The notes beneath the pieces are model-generated. The model was not told where the DNA came from, did no database searches, and saw only the letters and a program-made list of their open reading frames with translations. DNA of 64,000 nucleotides from the NCBI GenBank assembly GCA_028279515.1, contig JANQNQ010000001.1, positions 372,001 through 436,000 on the forward strand. Reading direction: 5' to 3'. Below are positions 1 through 8,445 of the stretch, piece by piece. This DNA is from Flavobacteriaceae bacterium. GTDB taxonomy: Bacteria > Bacteroidota > Bacteroidia > Flavobacteriales > Flavobacteriaceae. Position numbers and translations under genes: made by a program. The first letter of the stretch is position 1. Every line of letters begins with the position of its first letter.

Positions 1-248
1 GGAAAAAGAAAGAACGCCTCCCATCTTTTAGAGAAAAGACAAAGTTCAGTGAGGCCCTTTTAGGTGTTTTTGATGAAACATTTTACACCAAAGATCTACA
101 AATACCCAAAGAGAGAATTACAGATTTTCTATATTTCTGCGATGAACAGGAATATCCGGTGACCATTTTTAAAAAGGAAAATGAATTTCAATTGATTGAT
201 TTCTTGGTCATCCTGAGCGAGAAATATAATAAGGTGATCAAAAATTGA
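1..248 (+). CDS. C-terminal end of a CarboxypepD_reg-like surface protein (partial)
   Basis: The window opens inside a reading frame that runs in the frame starting at base 3 and stops at the TGA at 246-248. About 81 residues are visible, ending KVIKN. The tail resembles the end of the next gene: both have basic residues, then an acidic helical segment with a FLYFCDEQE- or FVLACVEDE-like stretch, and a final Lys/Glu-rich helix. I infer a tandem paralogue of the downstream protein. The start, signal peptide and N-terminal domain lie outside the window. The stop overlaps the TTG start of the next gene (TTGA), so the two are probably translationally coupled. Confidence 0.6.
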   Translation, partial: KKKERLPSFREKTKFSEALLGVFDETFYTKDLQIPKERITDFLYFCDEQEYPVTIFKKENEFQLIDFLVILSEKYNKVIKN

Positions 249-1015
249 AGTACAGTATACGTATCATATTACTATTGAGTTTCTTTTGGGCATCGGCTCA
301 AGAAATACAGATAAAGGAACTGAAAGGTACTATTAGCCATGATAGCCTCAACGTAAGCGGGGTGCATATCATTAACAAAACCAGTGGCGCAACTACAATT
401 TCTGATGCAGATGGAGACTTTTCAGTATTGATCAAGATTCAAGATACGTTGCTTTTTTCAGCAGTTCAATTTAAACCGCATGTGATTATTGTAAACAACA
501 AGATCATGCAGCAAGACAAGATCACGGTATATCTTGAGCAACGGGTCAATGAACTGGCAGAGGTTGTGATCAAGCCTCACGACCTTTCAGGAAACCCTGC
601 GGCTGATATGAAAAATTCGAATGTCAAAGAACCGATCAATTTTGATGATGTTGGGATTCCTGGATTCAAAGGAAAGCGAGAAGAGAAAATAGTTCCGATT
701 GTACCAGGAATTGGTACGCTCACAACGGTGGACATCGAAGCGTGGTACAAGCATCTTAGCGGGTATTACAAGAAATTAAGGCTGCGCCGCAAATGGGATA
801 AACAAAACCAAGCCGTTGTAGACTTGATAGAATTTTACGGAGTACGTTTCTTTATGGAAACCTATGAGCTGACACAAGAAGGTGTCTACGAGTTTGTACT
901 CGCGTGTGTTGAAGATGAGGAAGAAGATGTGATCGAGAATCTCAAAAATGGAAACCATTCCCTTTTACTGGATACCTTCGCGCGCAAGTTTGAGTCCATA
1001 AAAGAAAGAGAATAA
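245..1015 (+). CDS. Secreted CarboxypepD_reg-like domain protein
   Basis: 256 residues. The N-terminus is a signal peptide (basic MKYSIR, hydrophobic core, cleavage near WASAQ). Residues of about 24-105 look like a carboxypeptidase regulatory-like/TonB-plug-associated beta domain: GTI, GVHIIN, TTISDADGDFSV and a QRVNELAEVVIK ending. The C-terminal half is charged and helical and resembles the end of the preceding frame. The start is TTG at 245, overlapping the upstream TGA; there is no better in-frame ATG before the signal sequence. Members of this family sit in the Bacteroidota envelope; no enzymatic motif is visible and the exact role is unknown. The next gene follows after about 70 bases, probably in the same transcript. 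Confidence 0.7.
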   Translation: MKYSIRIILLLSFFWASAQEIQIKELKGTISHDSLNVSGVHIINKTSGATTISDADGDFSVLIKIQDTLLFSAVQFKPHVIIVNNKIMQQDKITVYLEQRVNELAEVVIKPHDLSGNPAADMKNSNVKEPINFDDVGIPGFKGKREEKIVPIVPGIGTLTTVDIEAWYKHLSGYYKKLRLRRKWDKQNQAVVDLIEFYGVRFFMETYELTQEGVYEFVLACVEDEEEDVIENLKNGNHSLLLDTFARKFESIKERE

Positions 1016-1084
1016 GTTGCTTTGGAACGTTTTTTGTCTAGATGTTTCAGAAGAACTAATTTTACGAAAAATATAGAAAAAGAA

Positions 1085-1579
1085 ATGTTTAAAAAGAGTT
1101 TACTGCTATTGCTGATTCCATTGATGTCCTTTACGGCTGCACACAAGTTTTACTTAAGTGTTACCGATATTGAGCATTCCGAAAAGAATAAATCCCTTCA
1201 GATCATTACCAAAGTGTTCATTGATGATATGGAAGACGCCCTAAACGAACGGTATGATATCACAGCAAACTTGAGTTCAAAGAATGAGTCTAAGGCAGCC
1301 GACCTCTATTTAGAAAAATATCTCAAAAAGAAGATTCAGCTTACTATCAATGGCGAAGAACGTAGTTTCGTGTTCTTGGGAAAAGAATTTGAAGAAGACT
1401 TAATGCTTTGCTATCTCGAGGTTGAACAAGTGGAAAAACTAGAATCTATAGAAGTGGTTAATTCAGTACTTTGTGATATGTTTGATGAGCAACAAAATAT
1501 ACTTCACATCAAAGCAAACGGAAAAAGTAAAAGTTACATGCTTGTAAAGGAAAATGATAAAGCTTTGTTAAACTTTTAA
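1085..1579 (+). CDS. DUF6702 family exported protein
   Basis: 164 residues from the ATG at 1085. An upstream TTG would add 21 basic residues before the signal peptide, so the ATG is preferred. The N-terminus MFKKSLLLLL through SFTAAHKFY is a signal peptide, and mature HKFYLSVTDIEHS is the usual opening of DUF6702 proteins. The rest is a predicted beta-rich domain with repeated short strands (LQIITKVFIDDMEDAL, LCYLEVEQVEKLESIEV). In flavobacteria this family commonly precedes an M1-like metallopeptidase gene, as here (66 bases downstream). Function is unknown; it may be a periplasmic partner of the peptidase, but that is inference from position. Confidence 0.7.
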   Translation: MFKKSLLLLLIPLMSFTAAHKFYLSVTDIEHSEKNKSLQIITKVFIDDMEDALNERYDITANLSSKNESKAADLYLEKYLKKKIQLTINGEERSFVFLGKEFEEDLMLCYLEVEQVEKLESIEVVNSVLCDMFDEQQNILHIKANGKSKSYMLVKENDKALLNF

Positions 1580-1645
1580 GGTTTCTTTACAATTTCTTGC
1601 AGTTTCATTAATTTCCGCGAATCAAAACTCAATTCACCTATAAAA

Positions 1646-3958
1646 ATGAAAAATTTCAAATATTTTTTCATGTCGGCGATCTTTTTGTCGGCGGCTTCAG
1701 TTTTTGCCCAGGATACTGAAGAAAAGAAAGAGGAGCGCAAGCCAGGGCACGTTAATCAAAATAAGTTTAGGCAACTCTACAATGAGTTTTCTACGCCTAA
1801 TCAATACAGAACGGCTTCTGGTGCTCCGGGAGCTGCCTACTATCAACAACAAGCTGATTACAAGATGGATATCGAGCTTGATGATAAGACACAAAAGATA
1901 TACGGAGTAGAAACGATTACCTATCACAATAACTCTCCTGATAATTTAGAGTATTTATGGGTGCAATTGGATCAGAATGTCCGTTCGGCAGATTCACCAT
2001 CTCCGTTGAGAAATGGAGGGGGCGTACCAGTGGCAGATAGTCCTGGAGGATTTGCAGGAAAGCACTTAGGAGCTCCTTTCGATGGTGGATTCAAAATTGA
2101 ATATGTGAGAGACGCAAAAGGGAAACCATTGTCTCACATGGTCAATCAGACCATGATGCGAATCAATATTCCGCAACCGCTTAAAAGCGGAGAGAAAATC
2201 TCATTCTCTATCAAATGGTGGTACAATGTACCTGATCATACAGTAAACAGAGCACGTTCTGGATTTGAGCATTTCGCAAAAGATGGGAACAATGCCTATG
2301 TAATTGCTCAGTTCTTCCCACGTATGTGTGTGTATAGTGATGTTGAAGGATGGCAAAACTATCAATTCTGGGGAAGCGGTGAGTTTGCACTTCCATTCGG
2401 AAACTATGACGTTAATATCACCGTACCTGCAGACCACGCGTTGGATGCAACAGGAAGACTTCTAAATAGAAAGGAAGTGTTTTCAAAAGAAATGATGAAG
2501 CGCTACGAAAAAGCGAAGCGCTCGTACGATAAACCAGTTATTATCGTAACCCAAGAAGAAGCCGAAGCAAAAGAAAAGAGCTTCTCTAATAAGAAAAAGA
2601 CTTGGAAGTTTAGAGCAGAGAATGTTCGTGATTTTGGATTTGCCACATCACGTAAGTTCATTTGGGACATGCAAGCCGTTAAAATCGGAAACAGAGATGT
2701 AATGGCGGTATCAATGTATCCTAAAGAAGGAAATCCACTTTGGGAAGAGTACTCTACTAAGGCGGTAGCGCACACGCTACGTTCTTTCTCAGACCACACA
2801 TTTGATTACCCATACCATAAGGCGATCTCTGTGCATGCAAAGAACCAAGGGATGGAATACCCAATGATCTGCTGGAACTACGGTAGACCAAACGAAGATG
2901 GCAGCTACAATGACAGAACCAAATACGGAATGATCAGTGTGATCATTCATGAGGTAGGACACAACTTCTTCCCAATGATCGTTAACTCTGATGAGCGTCA
3001 ATGGGGATGGATGGACGAAGGTCTTGATACGTTCATGCAATACGTTGCAGAGCAAGAGTTTGGTGAAGCGTATCCTGATGCGATCGCTCCTAATAAGAAT
3101 TATCCATCAAGACGTGGGGCACCATCTAAAATCGTGAACTACATGGGCGGTGACCAAGAGTACATTGCACCGATTATGTCAAACCCAGAGAACGTTTACC
3201 AATTAGGAGCAAATGCTTATGGTAAGCCTGCCACCGCACTAAACATCTTGAGAGAGACTGTGATGGGAAGAGAGCTATTTGACCACGCATTTAAGACATA
3301 TGCAAATCGTTGGAAGTTTAAGCACCCAACCCCAGAAGATTTCTTCCGCACAATGGAAGATGCTTCAGCAGTAGATTTAGACTGGTTCTGGAGAGGTTGG
3401 TTCTATACAACTGATTACGTTGATATGGGTGTGAAAGACGTGAAAAAATACTATGTATCTTCTAAGCCTAACAAGCGCGTTAGAGAGATCATGGAACAAA
3501 GAGGTATGACAGAAGCCGACCTTCCGCCATTAGTATATATGGTAGAAGAAGGAAGCGAGGATTACAACGAAGAGATGAAAGGAAAAGAAGTGTTAGAAAG
3601 CTCTGCAACTCTTAAAGAGTATGTGATGGACAACTTTAGCCCAGAAGAGCGTAAAAACATCAAATCTCCTAAGTATTTCTATGAGGTTACCTTCGATAAG
3701 CCAGGCGGACTTGTTATGCCTTTGATCGTAGAGTATACCTATTCAGACGGAAGCAAAGAGACCATCAAGTATCCTGTACAAGTTTGGAGAAAGAACGACG
3801 CAGAATGCAAAAAGGTGATCGCTTCTGAGAAGGAAATCGTTGGTATCGTAGTCGATCCAGACCTAGAGACTGCCGATGTCGATACGTCAAATAACTCATG
3901 GCCTAAGAAAGAAGGTGATAGTAAATTTGACAAGTTCAAAAATAAGATCAAAGGATAA
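1646..3958 (+). CDS. Secreted M1-family (gluzincin) metallopeptidase
   Basis: 770 residues with a signal peptide (MKNFKYFFMSAIF...VFAQ). The zinc motif is H435-E-V-G-H439 followed 19 residues later by E458 (WMDEGLD), the HExxH-X18-E arrangement of M1 peptidases. QGMEYPM, about 40 residues upstream, corresponds to the GAMEN-type substrate loop. The N-terminal 200 residues form the M1 beta domain (YHNNSPDNLEYLWVQLDQN). The C-terminal third carries a helical region and a beta tail (YSDGSKETIKYPVQVWR). The product is likely a periplasmic or surface aminopeptidase. It follows the DUF6702 gene and ends in a strong intrinsic terminator, so it is the last gene of the unit. Confidence 0.88.
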   Translation: MKNFKYFFMSAIFLSAASVFAQDTEEKKEERKPGHVNQNKFRQLYNEFSTPNQYRTASGAPGAAYYQQQADYKMDIELDDKTQKIYGVETITYHNNSPDNLEYLWVQLDQNVRSADSPSPLRNGGGVPVADSPGGFAGKHLGAPFDGGFKIEYVRDAKGKPLSHMVNQTMMRINIPQPLKSGEKISFSIKWWYNVPDHTVNRARSGFEHFAKDGNNAYVIAQFFPRMCVYSDVEGWQNYQFWGSGEFALPFGNYDVNITVPADHALDATGRLLNRKEVFSKEMMKRYEKAKRSYDKPVIIVTQEEAEAKEKSFSNKKKTWKFRAENVRDFGFATSRKFIWDMQAVKIGNRDVMAVSMYPKEGNPLWEEYSTKAVAHTLRSFSDHTFDYPYHKAISVHAKNQGMEYPMICWNYGRPNEDGSYNDRTKYGMISVIIHEVGHNFFPMIVNSDERQWGWMDEGLDTFMQYVAEQEFGEAYPDAIAPNKNYPSRRGAPSKIVNYMGGDQEYIAPIMSNPENVYQLGANAYGKPATALNILRETVMGRELFDHAFKTYANRWKFKHPTPEDFFRTMEDASAVDLDWFWRGWFYTTDYVDMGVKDVKKYYVSSKPNKRVREIMEQRGMTEADLPPLVYMVEEGSEDYNEEMKGKEVLESSATLKEYVMDNFSPEERKNIKSPKYFYEVTFDKPGGLVMPLIVEYTYSDGSKETIKYPVQVWRKNDAECKKVIASEKEIVGIVVDPDLETADVDTSNNSWPKKEGDSKFDKFKNKIKG

Positions 3959-3980
3959 TCGATCCTTCAAATCATAAATA

Positions 3981-4009
3981 AAGCCGACTTCTTTAAGTCG
4001 GCTTTTTTG
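3981..4009 (+). terminator. Intrinsic terminator after the M1 peptidase gene
   Basis: A perfect 10-bp stem, AAGCCGACTT / AAGTCGGCTT, with a CTTT loop is followed by a T run. It starts 23 bases after the stop codon. Confidence 0.85.
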
Positions 4010-4033
4010 ATGGACACAACTTGTGTATATTTG
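4007..4033 (+). promoter_or_regulatory. Bacteroidota-type promoter for tatA
   Basis: TTG at 4007-4009 and TATATTTG at 4026-4033, a full match to the TAnnTTTG -7 element, with a 16-base spacer. That is slightly short of the usual 17-23. The predicted start of transcription is about 15 bases before the tatA ATG. The -33 element overlaps the T run of the terminator. Confidence 0.45.
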
Positions 4034-4051
4034 TAACCTAATTCACGGTAT

Positions 4052-4324
4052 ATGTTTTTGTTTATCAGTGGCGCCGAAATAGCCTTTATACTTTTCATCG
4101 TTTTGATGGTCTTTGGAGCGGACAAGATTCCAGAGATTGCGCGCGGACTTGGTAAAGGAATGCGCCAATTAAAGGACGCTACCAATGAAATCAAATCTGA
4201 GATTCAAAAAAGCGCAGAACAACACGGCGTTGATACCGACCTTACTTCAGATATCACCAAAGAAATCAATAAGGTGAAAGACGACGTAGATGACCTCACA
4301 GGGTCGATTAAAAGAAAGTTCTGA
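4052..4324 (+). CDS. tatA: Sec-independent translocase subunit TatA/E
   Basis: 90 residues. It has a short N-terminal membrane helix (about residues 6-21, ending VFG), the hinge A-D-K-I-P-E, then an amphipathic helix (IARGLGKGMRQLKDATNEIKSEI) and a charged tail. This is the TatA/TatE plan: oligomers of this protein form the pore of the twin-arginine translocase for folded proteins at the cytoplasmic membrane. The FGADKIPE hinge is the diagnostic motif. No tatC is present in the window. The PAP2 gene begins 9 bases downstream, so the two are likely co-transcribed from the promoter at 4007-4033. Confidence 0.9.
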   Translation: MFLFISGAEIAFILFIVLMVFGADKIPEIARGLGKGMRQLKDATNEIKSEIQKSAEQHGVDTDLTSDITKEINKVKDDVDDLTGSIKRKF

Positions 4325-4333
4325 TATTTGCCT

Positions 4334-4882
4334 ATGCTTCAGGAGTACGATATCGACATTTTGATATTTTTCAATCAACTTGGTTTCGAGGCGTTCGATT
4401 CTTTTTGGATCGTCGTGACTAATATCTTGACATGGATTCCTTTGTTCTTGTTCATGATATGGCTACTCTTTAAAACATTTCCAAAGCCACAAGCAGTAAC
4501 GACCTTGCTTTTTGGAGTAGGTCTGGTACTTTTCACGTTATTGTTTACAGAACTTGTCAAAGAGATAGTACAACGTGTGCGACCCAGCAATGACGTTGAG
4601 GTAAATCATCTTATTAGAGTACTGAAAAGACCTTCGAATTACAGCTTTTTCTCCGGACATGCCTCTAACTCGTTTGCACTGACTACTTTTTTGTTTTTGG
4701 TACTACGGAAACATTACAAAGGCATCGCACTCCTTTTTATCTGGCCGTTATTGTTCATTTTCAGTCGTTTGTATGTTGGGGTACATTATCCGTCTGATAT
4801 TTTAGTAGGAACCGCTGTAGGTATTTTGTTTGCATTCGTCTTCTATAAATTCTACAGACGAAGAATCCCTGCTACAAAGTAA
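4334..4882 (+). CDS. PAP2-family membrane phosphatase
   Basis: 182 residues from the ATG at 4334; a TTG six bases upstream is less likely. All three phosphatase signature motifs are visible: K76-x6-R83-P84, S107-G-H109 (as FSGHAS) and S144-R-x5-H151-x3-D155. About five hydrophobic segments separate them. The family dephosphorylates lipid phosphates or undecaprenyl pyrophosphate on the outer face of the cytoplasmic membrane; the exact substrate cannot be read from the sequence. It lies directly after tatA, a common pairing in flavobacteria. Confidence 0.88.
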   Translation: MLQEYDIDILIFFNQLGFEAFDSFWIVVTNILTWIPLFLFMIWLLFKTFPKPQAVTTLLFGVGLVLFTLLFTELVKEIVQRVRPSNDVEVNHLIRVLKRPSNYSFFSGHASNSFALTTFLFLVLRKHYKGIALLFIWPLLFIFSRLYVGVHYPSDILVGTAVGILFAFVFYKFYRRRIPATK

Positions 4883-4956
4883 GTTTTTCCAGTAACGAAT
4901 TATCAATAACGTAAAATAGGACGGTGCATTTTATCGATCTTATAATGCATGCATAG

Positions 4957-4964
4957 TAATTTTG
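4957..4964 (+). promoter_or_regulatory. Candidate -7 element for the subtilase gene
   Basis: TAATTTTG matches TAnnTTTG exactly and lies 50 bases before the ATG of the subtilase gene. No clear TTG is present at the -33 position, so this is a partial match only. Confidence 0.35.
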
Positions 4965-5014
4965 AGAATTATTTAATATATTCGGTCGATTTTTAACTAA
5001 TTCTCAACTTAATC

Positions 5015-6538
5015 ATGAAAACAACTAACCTCAGATGGCTCCTGCTATCACTGGTAATCATCGCCGCTTGTTCAAAGGATGATAATCAACTAAACCAAGA
5101 AGAACAGATTGTAGAAATTGAAGAAACTGAAGTAGTTCAGAGAACACCTCTTACACCCATCGAGATCAATTCAAGGATCAATACACAACTAGAAGAAACA
5201 GGAAAATTTGATTGGAAAGATGCAGACGACCACTTGCTGTGGAGTGCTCTTGTACATGGAGATTTTATCTTAACTGTCGGGTATGGAGCCGAAGGACAGT
5301 TTTCGCGCGAACCAGGTGACGCAGAAATGAAATCTGTAAAAAAAGAATTGGTGCGTCTAGCTACCGACGCTGAAAATGAAGGATTAGACCAACGCAGAGA
5401 ACTTGAAATGGTCGATGATGAAGTACTGAACCTTTTTGATATTAAAGTTGAAAAACTTGCAACAATTCAGCGTTTAAGAGCACAAGACAATGTACGCTAC
5501 CTAGAACCTGCGGGGTATCGCTATCTAGATTATGAAGGAGGACTTACCAACTCTGGTTCTGGATGTGATTTTGACGGTGCCAACTTAGACAGCCAAGATT
5601 ACAGAACAATCGCTCCTGGAAGCCGCGTACCATGGACATTTGATAAGCACAACGTTACGCAAGCTTGGTCATACAGCACAGGAAGTGGTATCGGAATTGC
5701 CGTAATCGACACGGGGCTTTCTCCAAACCAATATTTACTAAACGGAGGAATCAATGACGGGTATTCTTCAGGAAGAACTGTACAGAAGTACGGTTTCTAT
5801 GTAGATTCATGGTGGCCATGGTCTACCAGCACAGATGGTCCAAACGATCAATGTGGACACGGAACGAGCATGGCTTCGGCTGCTGCTGCACCAAGAAACA
5901 ACGATAACTTGCCGGTAGGTGTTGCCTATAATGCAGATTTATTTTCTTACCGCGGAACGAGTGATGTTGTGTTGAATGGGTATCATGAGCAAAGAGGCGT
6001 TGCTAACGCGCTGAAAAACGCCGCAAATAAGAGCGATGTAAACATCATTTCGATGTCAATTGGATACCCTTTCTCTATCGGAAGAATCAAAGATGCAGTT
6101 AGATACGCCTACGGAAAAGGAAAGTTGATCTTTGCTGCGGGTGGAACATCTACTTCGTTCACCAATTTTGTCGGAGTTATTTTCCCTGCTTGGATGTCAG
6201 AATGTGTGGCTGTAACAGGAGTAAAAGACAGCGGTTATACGAAGTGTGATATTTGTCACTCAGGTAGTGAGATCGAATTTACAATCCAAATGGAACGTAG
6301 CAACACAGGTAAGAAGATGCCAGTATTAGGCTACTATAATGGTGATAATGATTATGTAGGAGGTTCCTCTGTAGCTACGGCGACCACTGCAGGCATTGCA
6401 GCTCTCGTATGGGCAAAGAACCCAGGATGGTCAAGAAGTCAAGTATTAAACAAGCTTAGACAATCGGGAGATTTCTATCCAAACAAACACTCTAAATTTG
6501 GATACGGAAACATAGACGCATTAAAAGCCGTACAATAA
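5015..6538 (+). CDS. S8-family (subtilisin-like) serine peptidase, probable lipoprotein
   Basis: 507 residues. The N-terminus has a lipobox-like signal (LVIIAAC followed by SKDD). An acidic region of about 150 residues precedes the peptidase domain and may be the propeptide. The catalytic triad is D232 (AVIDTG), H282 (CGHGTSMA) and S452 (GGSSVAT). The usual GTSMAxP box is altered to GSSVATATT, so the common Pro is absent. The protein should sit on the cell surface or in the periplasm. It is a single-gene unit with its own candidate promoter and a strong terminator. Substrate is unknown. Cysteines at several places (GSGCDFDG, CDICH) suggest disulfides. Confidence 0.88.
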   Translation: MKTTNLRWLLLSLVIIAACSKDDNQLNQEEQIVEIEETEVVQRTPLTPIEINSRINTQLEETGKFDWKDADDHLLWSALVHGDFILTVGYGAEGQFSREPGDAEMKSVKKELVRLATDAENEGLDQRRELEMVDDEVLNLFDIKVEKLATIQRLRAQDNVRYLEPAGYRYLDYEGGLTNSGSGCDFDGANLDSQDYRTIAPGSRVPWTFDKHNVTQAWSYSTGSGIGIAVIDTGLSPNQYLLNGGINDGYSSGRTVQKYGFYVDSWWPWSTSTDGPNDQCGHGTSMASAAAAPRNNDNLPVGVAYNADLFSYRGTSDVVLNGYHEQRGVANALKNAANKSDVNIISMSIGYPFSIGRIKDAVRYAYGKGKLIFAAGGTSTSFTNFVGVIFPAWMSECVAVTGVKDSGYTKCDICHSGSEIEFTIQMERSNTGKKMPVLGYYNGDNDYVGGSSVATATTAGIAALVWAKNPGWSRSQVLNKLRQSGDFYPNKHSKFGYGNIDALKAVQ

Positions 6539-6579
6539 ACATTCGCTAACTAACCAACCTTTATTTATATTAACTAAGG

Positions 6580-6611
6580 TCCCGCGTAACATTATGTTGC
6601 GTGGGATTTTT
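6580..6611 (+). terminator. Intrinsic terminator after the subtilase gene
   Basis: A 12-bp stem including two G-T wobble pairs (TCCCGCGTAACA / TGTTGCGTGGGA) is followed by a TTTTT run. It lies about 42 bases after the stop. Confidence 0.75.
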
Positions 6612-6656
6612 CATTTTTAATTTGAAGGTTTTACAGAAATACCCTTACCGCATAGA

Positions 6657-7298
6657 CTACAAAACCCTGCTAATCGTTAAACCATCACGAACAGGAAGCA
6701 GTACCGTTTCAATTCGAGAATCTTCGGCCAAGAGTTTATTATATTCAATAAGTGCTTTGGTAGACTCGTCATCCTCGGCTACTTTTTCAAGAACTTTTCC
6801 GCTCCATAGCACATTGTCAGACAAAATGATTCCGCCTTTGTTCATCTTAGATATGATTAGCTCAAAGTATGTCGGGTAGTTGGGTTTGTCGGCGTCTATA
6901 AAGACAAGGTCGAACGATTCGCTCAAATTAGGGATGATCTCAGTAGCATCCCCGAGATGTTGCACGATTTGTCCACCATATTCCGAACGATCAAAATAGG
7001 AGCGTTGAAAGTCAAAAAGTTCTTCATTGACATCAATGGTATGCAATACACCCTCTTTTTGCATTCCCTCGGCCAAGCACAAAGCCGAATAGCCAGTATA
7101 CGTTCCGATTTCTAAAATGTTCTTAGGATTCGCAATCTTAGCGATCATACTGAGGATCCTGCCTTGATAATGCCCGCTGAGCATTCGGGGCTGCAGTATC
7201 TTCTGATACGTTTCTCTTGTAAGTTGCTGTAGCAATTTGGGCTCTTTTGCCGAGTGTGCTACTACATAATTATCTAAGGCTTCTGGAATAAAGTGCAT
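6657..7298 (-). CDS. Class I SAM-dependent O-methyltransferase (CCoAOMT/COMT-like)
   Basis: 213 residues. It shows the family-3 O-methyltransferase pattern: a lid region (LQPRMLSGHYQGRIL), SAM motif I (ILEIGTYTGYSAL), an acidic residue ending motif II (HTIDVNEE), the metal-ligand region (VFIDADKPNYPTY) and SDNVLWSGKV. The family transfers methyl from SAM to catechol-like hydroxyls using a divalent cation. It starts 3 bases after the ACMSD gene stop, so it is probably the last gene of the kynurenine-cluster transcript. In many flavobacteria a similar gene sits beside PAP2/tatA, so the link to kynurenine catabolism may be positional only. The physiological substrate is unknown. Confidence 0.85.
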   Translation of the reverse strand: MHFIPEALDNYVVAHSAKEPKLLQQLTRETYQKILQPRMLSGHYQGRILSMIAKIANPKNILEIGTYTGYSALCLAEGMQKEGVLHTIDVNEELFDFQRSYFDRSEYGGQIVQHLGDATEIIPNLSESFDLVFIDADKPNYPTYFELIISKMNKGGIILSDNVLWSGKVLEKVAEDDESTKALIEYNKLLAEDSRIETVLLPVRDGLTISRVL

Positions 7299-7301
7299 AG
7301 C

Positions 7302-8396
7302 TTACGAGTTGCTTAAGATTCGGTTGATCATTTTTTGTTTTCGTGCTTCATCGTTTCCGTAAAGCCATTGTAATACATTGTTCTCCCACATGGCGTCGTA
7401 CTGACCTTGGTTGATGATATCTCTCTCCATAGCGAGGTCCAGGATCTTTCCAGGGTAGGACGATTGCGGAGCGCTCTCCATTTCACCCAAAGGATAAGGG
7501 TCATCCAATCCCATAAGTACTTGGCCTGCTCCTTGGTTTTCTACCAAAAGTTTTAGAGAACCTGTATCATGAACCAAGGTATCAAAGAAGATGTTCTTAT
7601 GACCTACCGCTTTTCGTGGGTGTTGCTTTCCTTCAAACATGTCAGGCCTTCCGTCAAACCCTTGAATACGTCTTCCAAGGTTGATCTGCGCTAATTGTCC
7701 ACCATGAGCAAAACAAACACGCATGCCCGGGTATTTGTCTGCGTAGCCATTCAGCGTTAAAAAGTGATACGCGTCAGCACACTGGGCCAACATCCATATT
7801 AGATGAAAGCGCCAGGCAGTATTTTCAAGCAGAATAAATTTCTCTCCGTCATAAGGATGTACTTCGACTGCCAAATTATATTTGCTGGCCAACTCGAATA
7901 TCGGCTCATTTTCCTCATCAAAAATACAACGCCACGTACCGATGGTGTCCATGTAGTGGGTTGGTAAACACAACAGGTCAAGACCAAGTTCTTCGACACA
8001 ACGTTCAATTTCCCATAATGCACCACGAACATATCCTGGATGCACAACAAAACCACAGGTGAATTTGGACGGGTTGTCATGTTGAATTCGTGCGTTGAAA
8101 TCATTTTGGAAACGCAAGGCCTGTTTCATTTCCTCCAGACGAAGTCCGTTGCCATACAATTGAGAAAGGTTGAGTACGACCGCGTGGTCGATCTTGTAGC
8201 GTTCCATCCATTCGAGCTTTTCATTTAAGAAGAAACTCGAGTCGGTCACAGGTCGCTTCCATCCCTTTTGAAGCATGTACTTTCGTTCATCGTCGACCCA
8301 GAATATCTCTTTGTCTTTCATGAACTGCGGAATCTCTTCTGGATAGGGAAGAAGGTGCGAGTGTCCGTTGATTCTCAATTTTCGTTTAGTTTCCAT
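7302..8396 (-). CDS. 2-amino-3-carboxymuconate-6-semialdehyde decarboxylase (ACMSD)
   Basis: 364 residues of the amidohydrolase superfamily. Metal ligands are visible: H-S-H near residue 12 (NGHSHLLP), His in VEVHPYD, His in VCFAHGG, and the catalytic Asp in GLDDPYPLGE. Stretches such as RPDMFEG and FDTLVHDTGSLKLL closely follow known ACMSD proteins. The enzyme removes CO2 from ACMS, the product of 3-hydroxyanthranilate ring cleavage, giving 2-aminomuconate semialdehyde and diverting flux from quinolinate. The dioxygenase gene lies 49 bases upstream and the semialdehyde dehydrogenase is in the same cluster, which supports the assignment. It is slightly longer than the human enzyme (about 336). 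Confidence 0.88.
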   Translation of the reverse strand: METKRKLRINGHSHLLPYPEEIPQFMKDKEIFWVDDERKYMLQKGWKRPVTDSSFFLNEKLEWMERYKIDHAVVLNLSQLYGNGLRLEEMKQALRFQNDFNARIQHDNPSKFTCGFVVHPGYVRGALWEIERCVEELGLDLLCLPTHYMDTIGTWRCIFDEENEPIFELASKYNLAVEVHPYDGEKFILLENTAWRFHLIWMLAQCADAYHFLTLNGYADKYPGMRVCFAHGGQLAQINLGRRIQGFDGRPDMFEGKQHPRKAVGHKNIFFDTLVHDTGSLKLLVENQGAGQVLMGLDDPYPLGEMESAPQSSYPGKILDLAMERDIINQGQYDAMWENNVLQWLYGNDEARKQKMINRILSNS

Positions 8397-8445
8397 ATAG
8401 GCTAATTTAACCGTGGGAGGTTATTAAAAAGTTAGGTGTACTTTA

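Noticed and set aside
6601-6879. 92-codon + frame after the subtilase terminator
   Set aside because: Starts inside the terminator and overlaps the O-methyltransferase end on the other strand.
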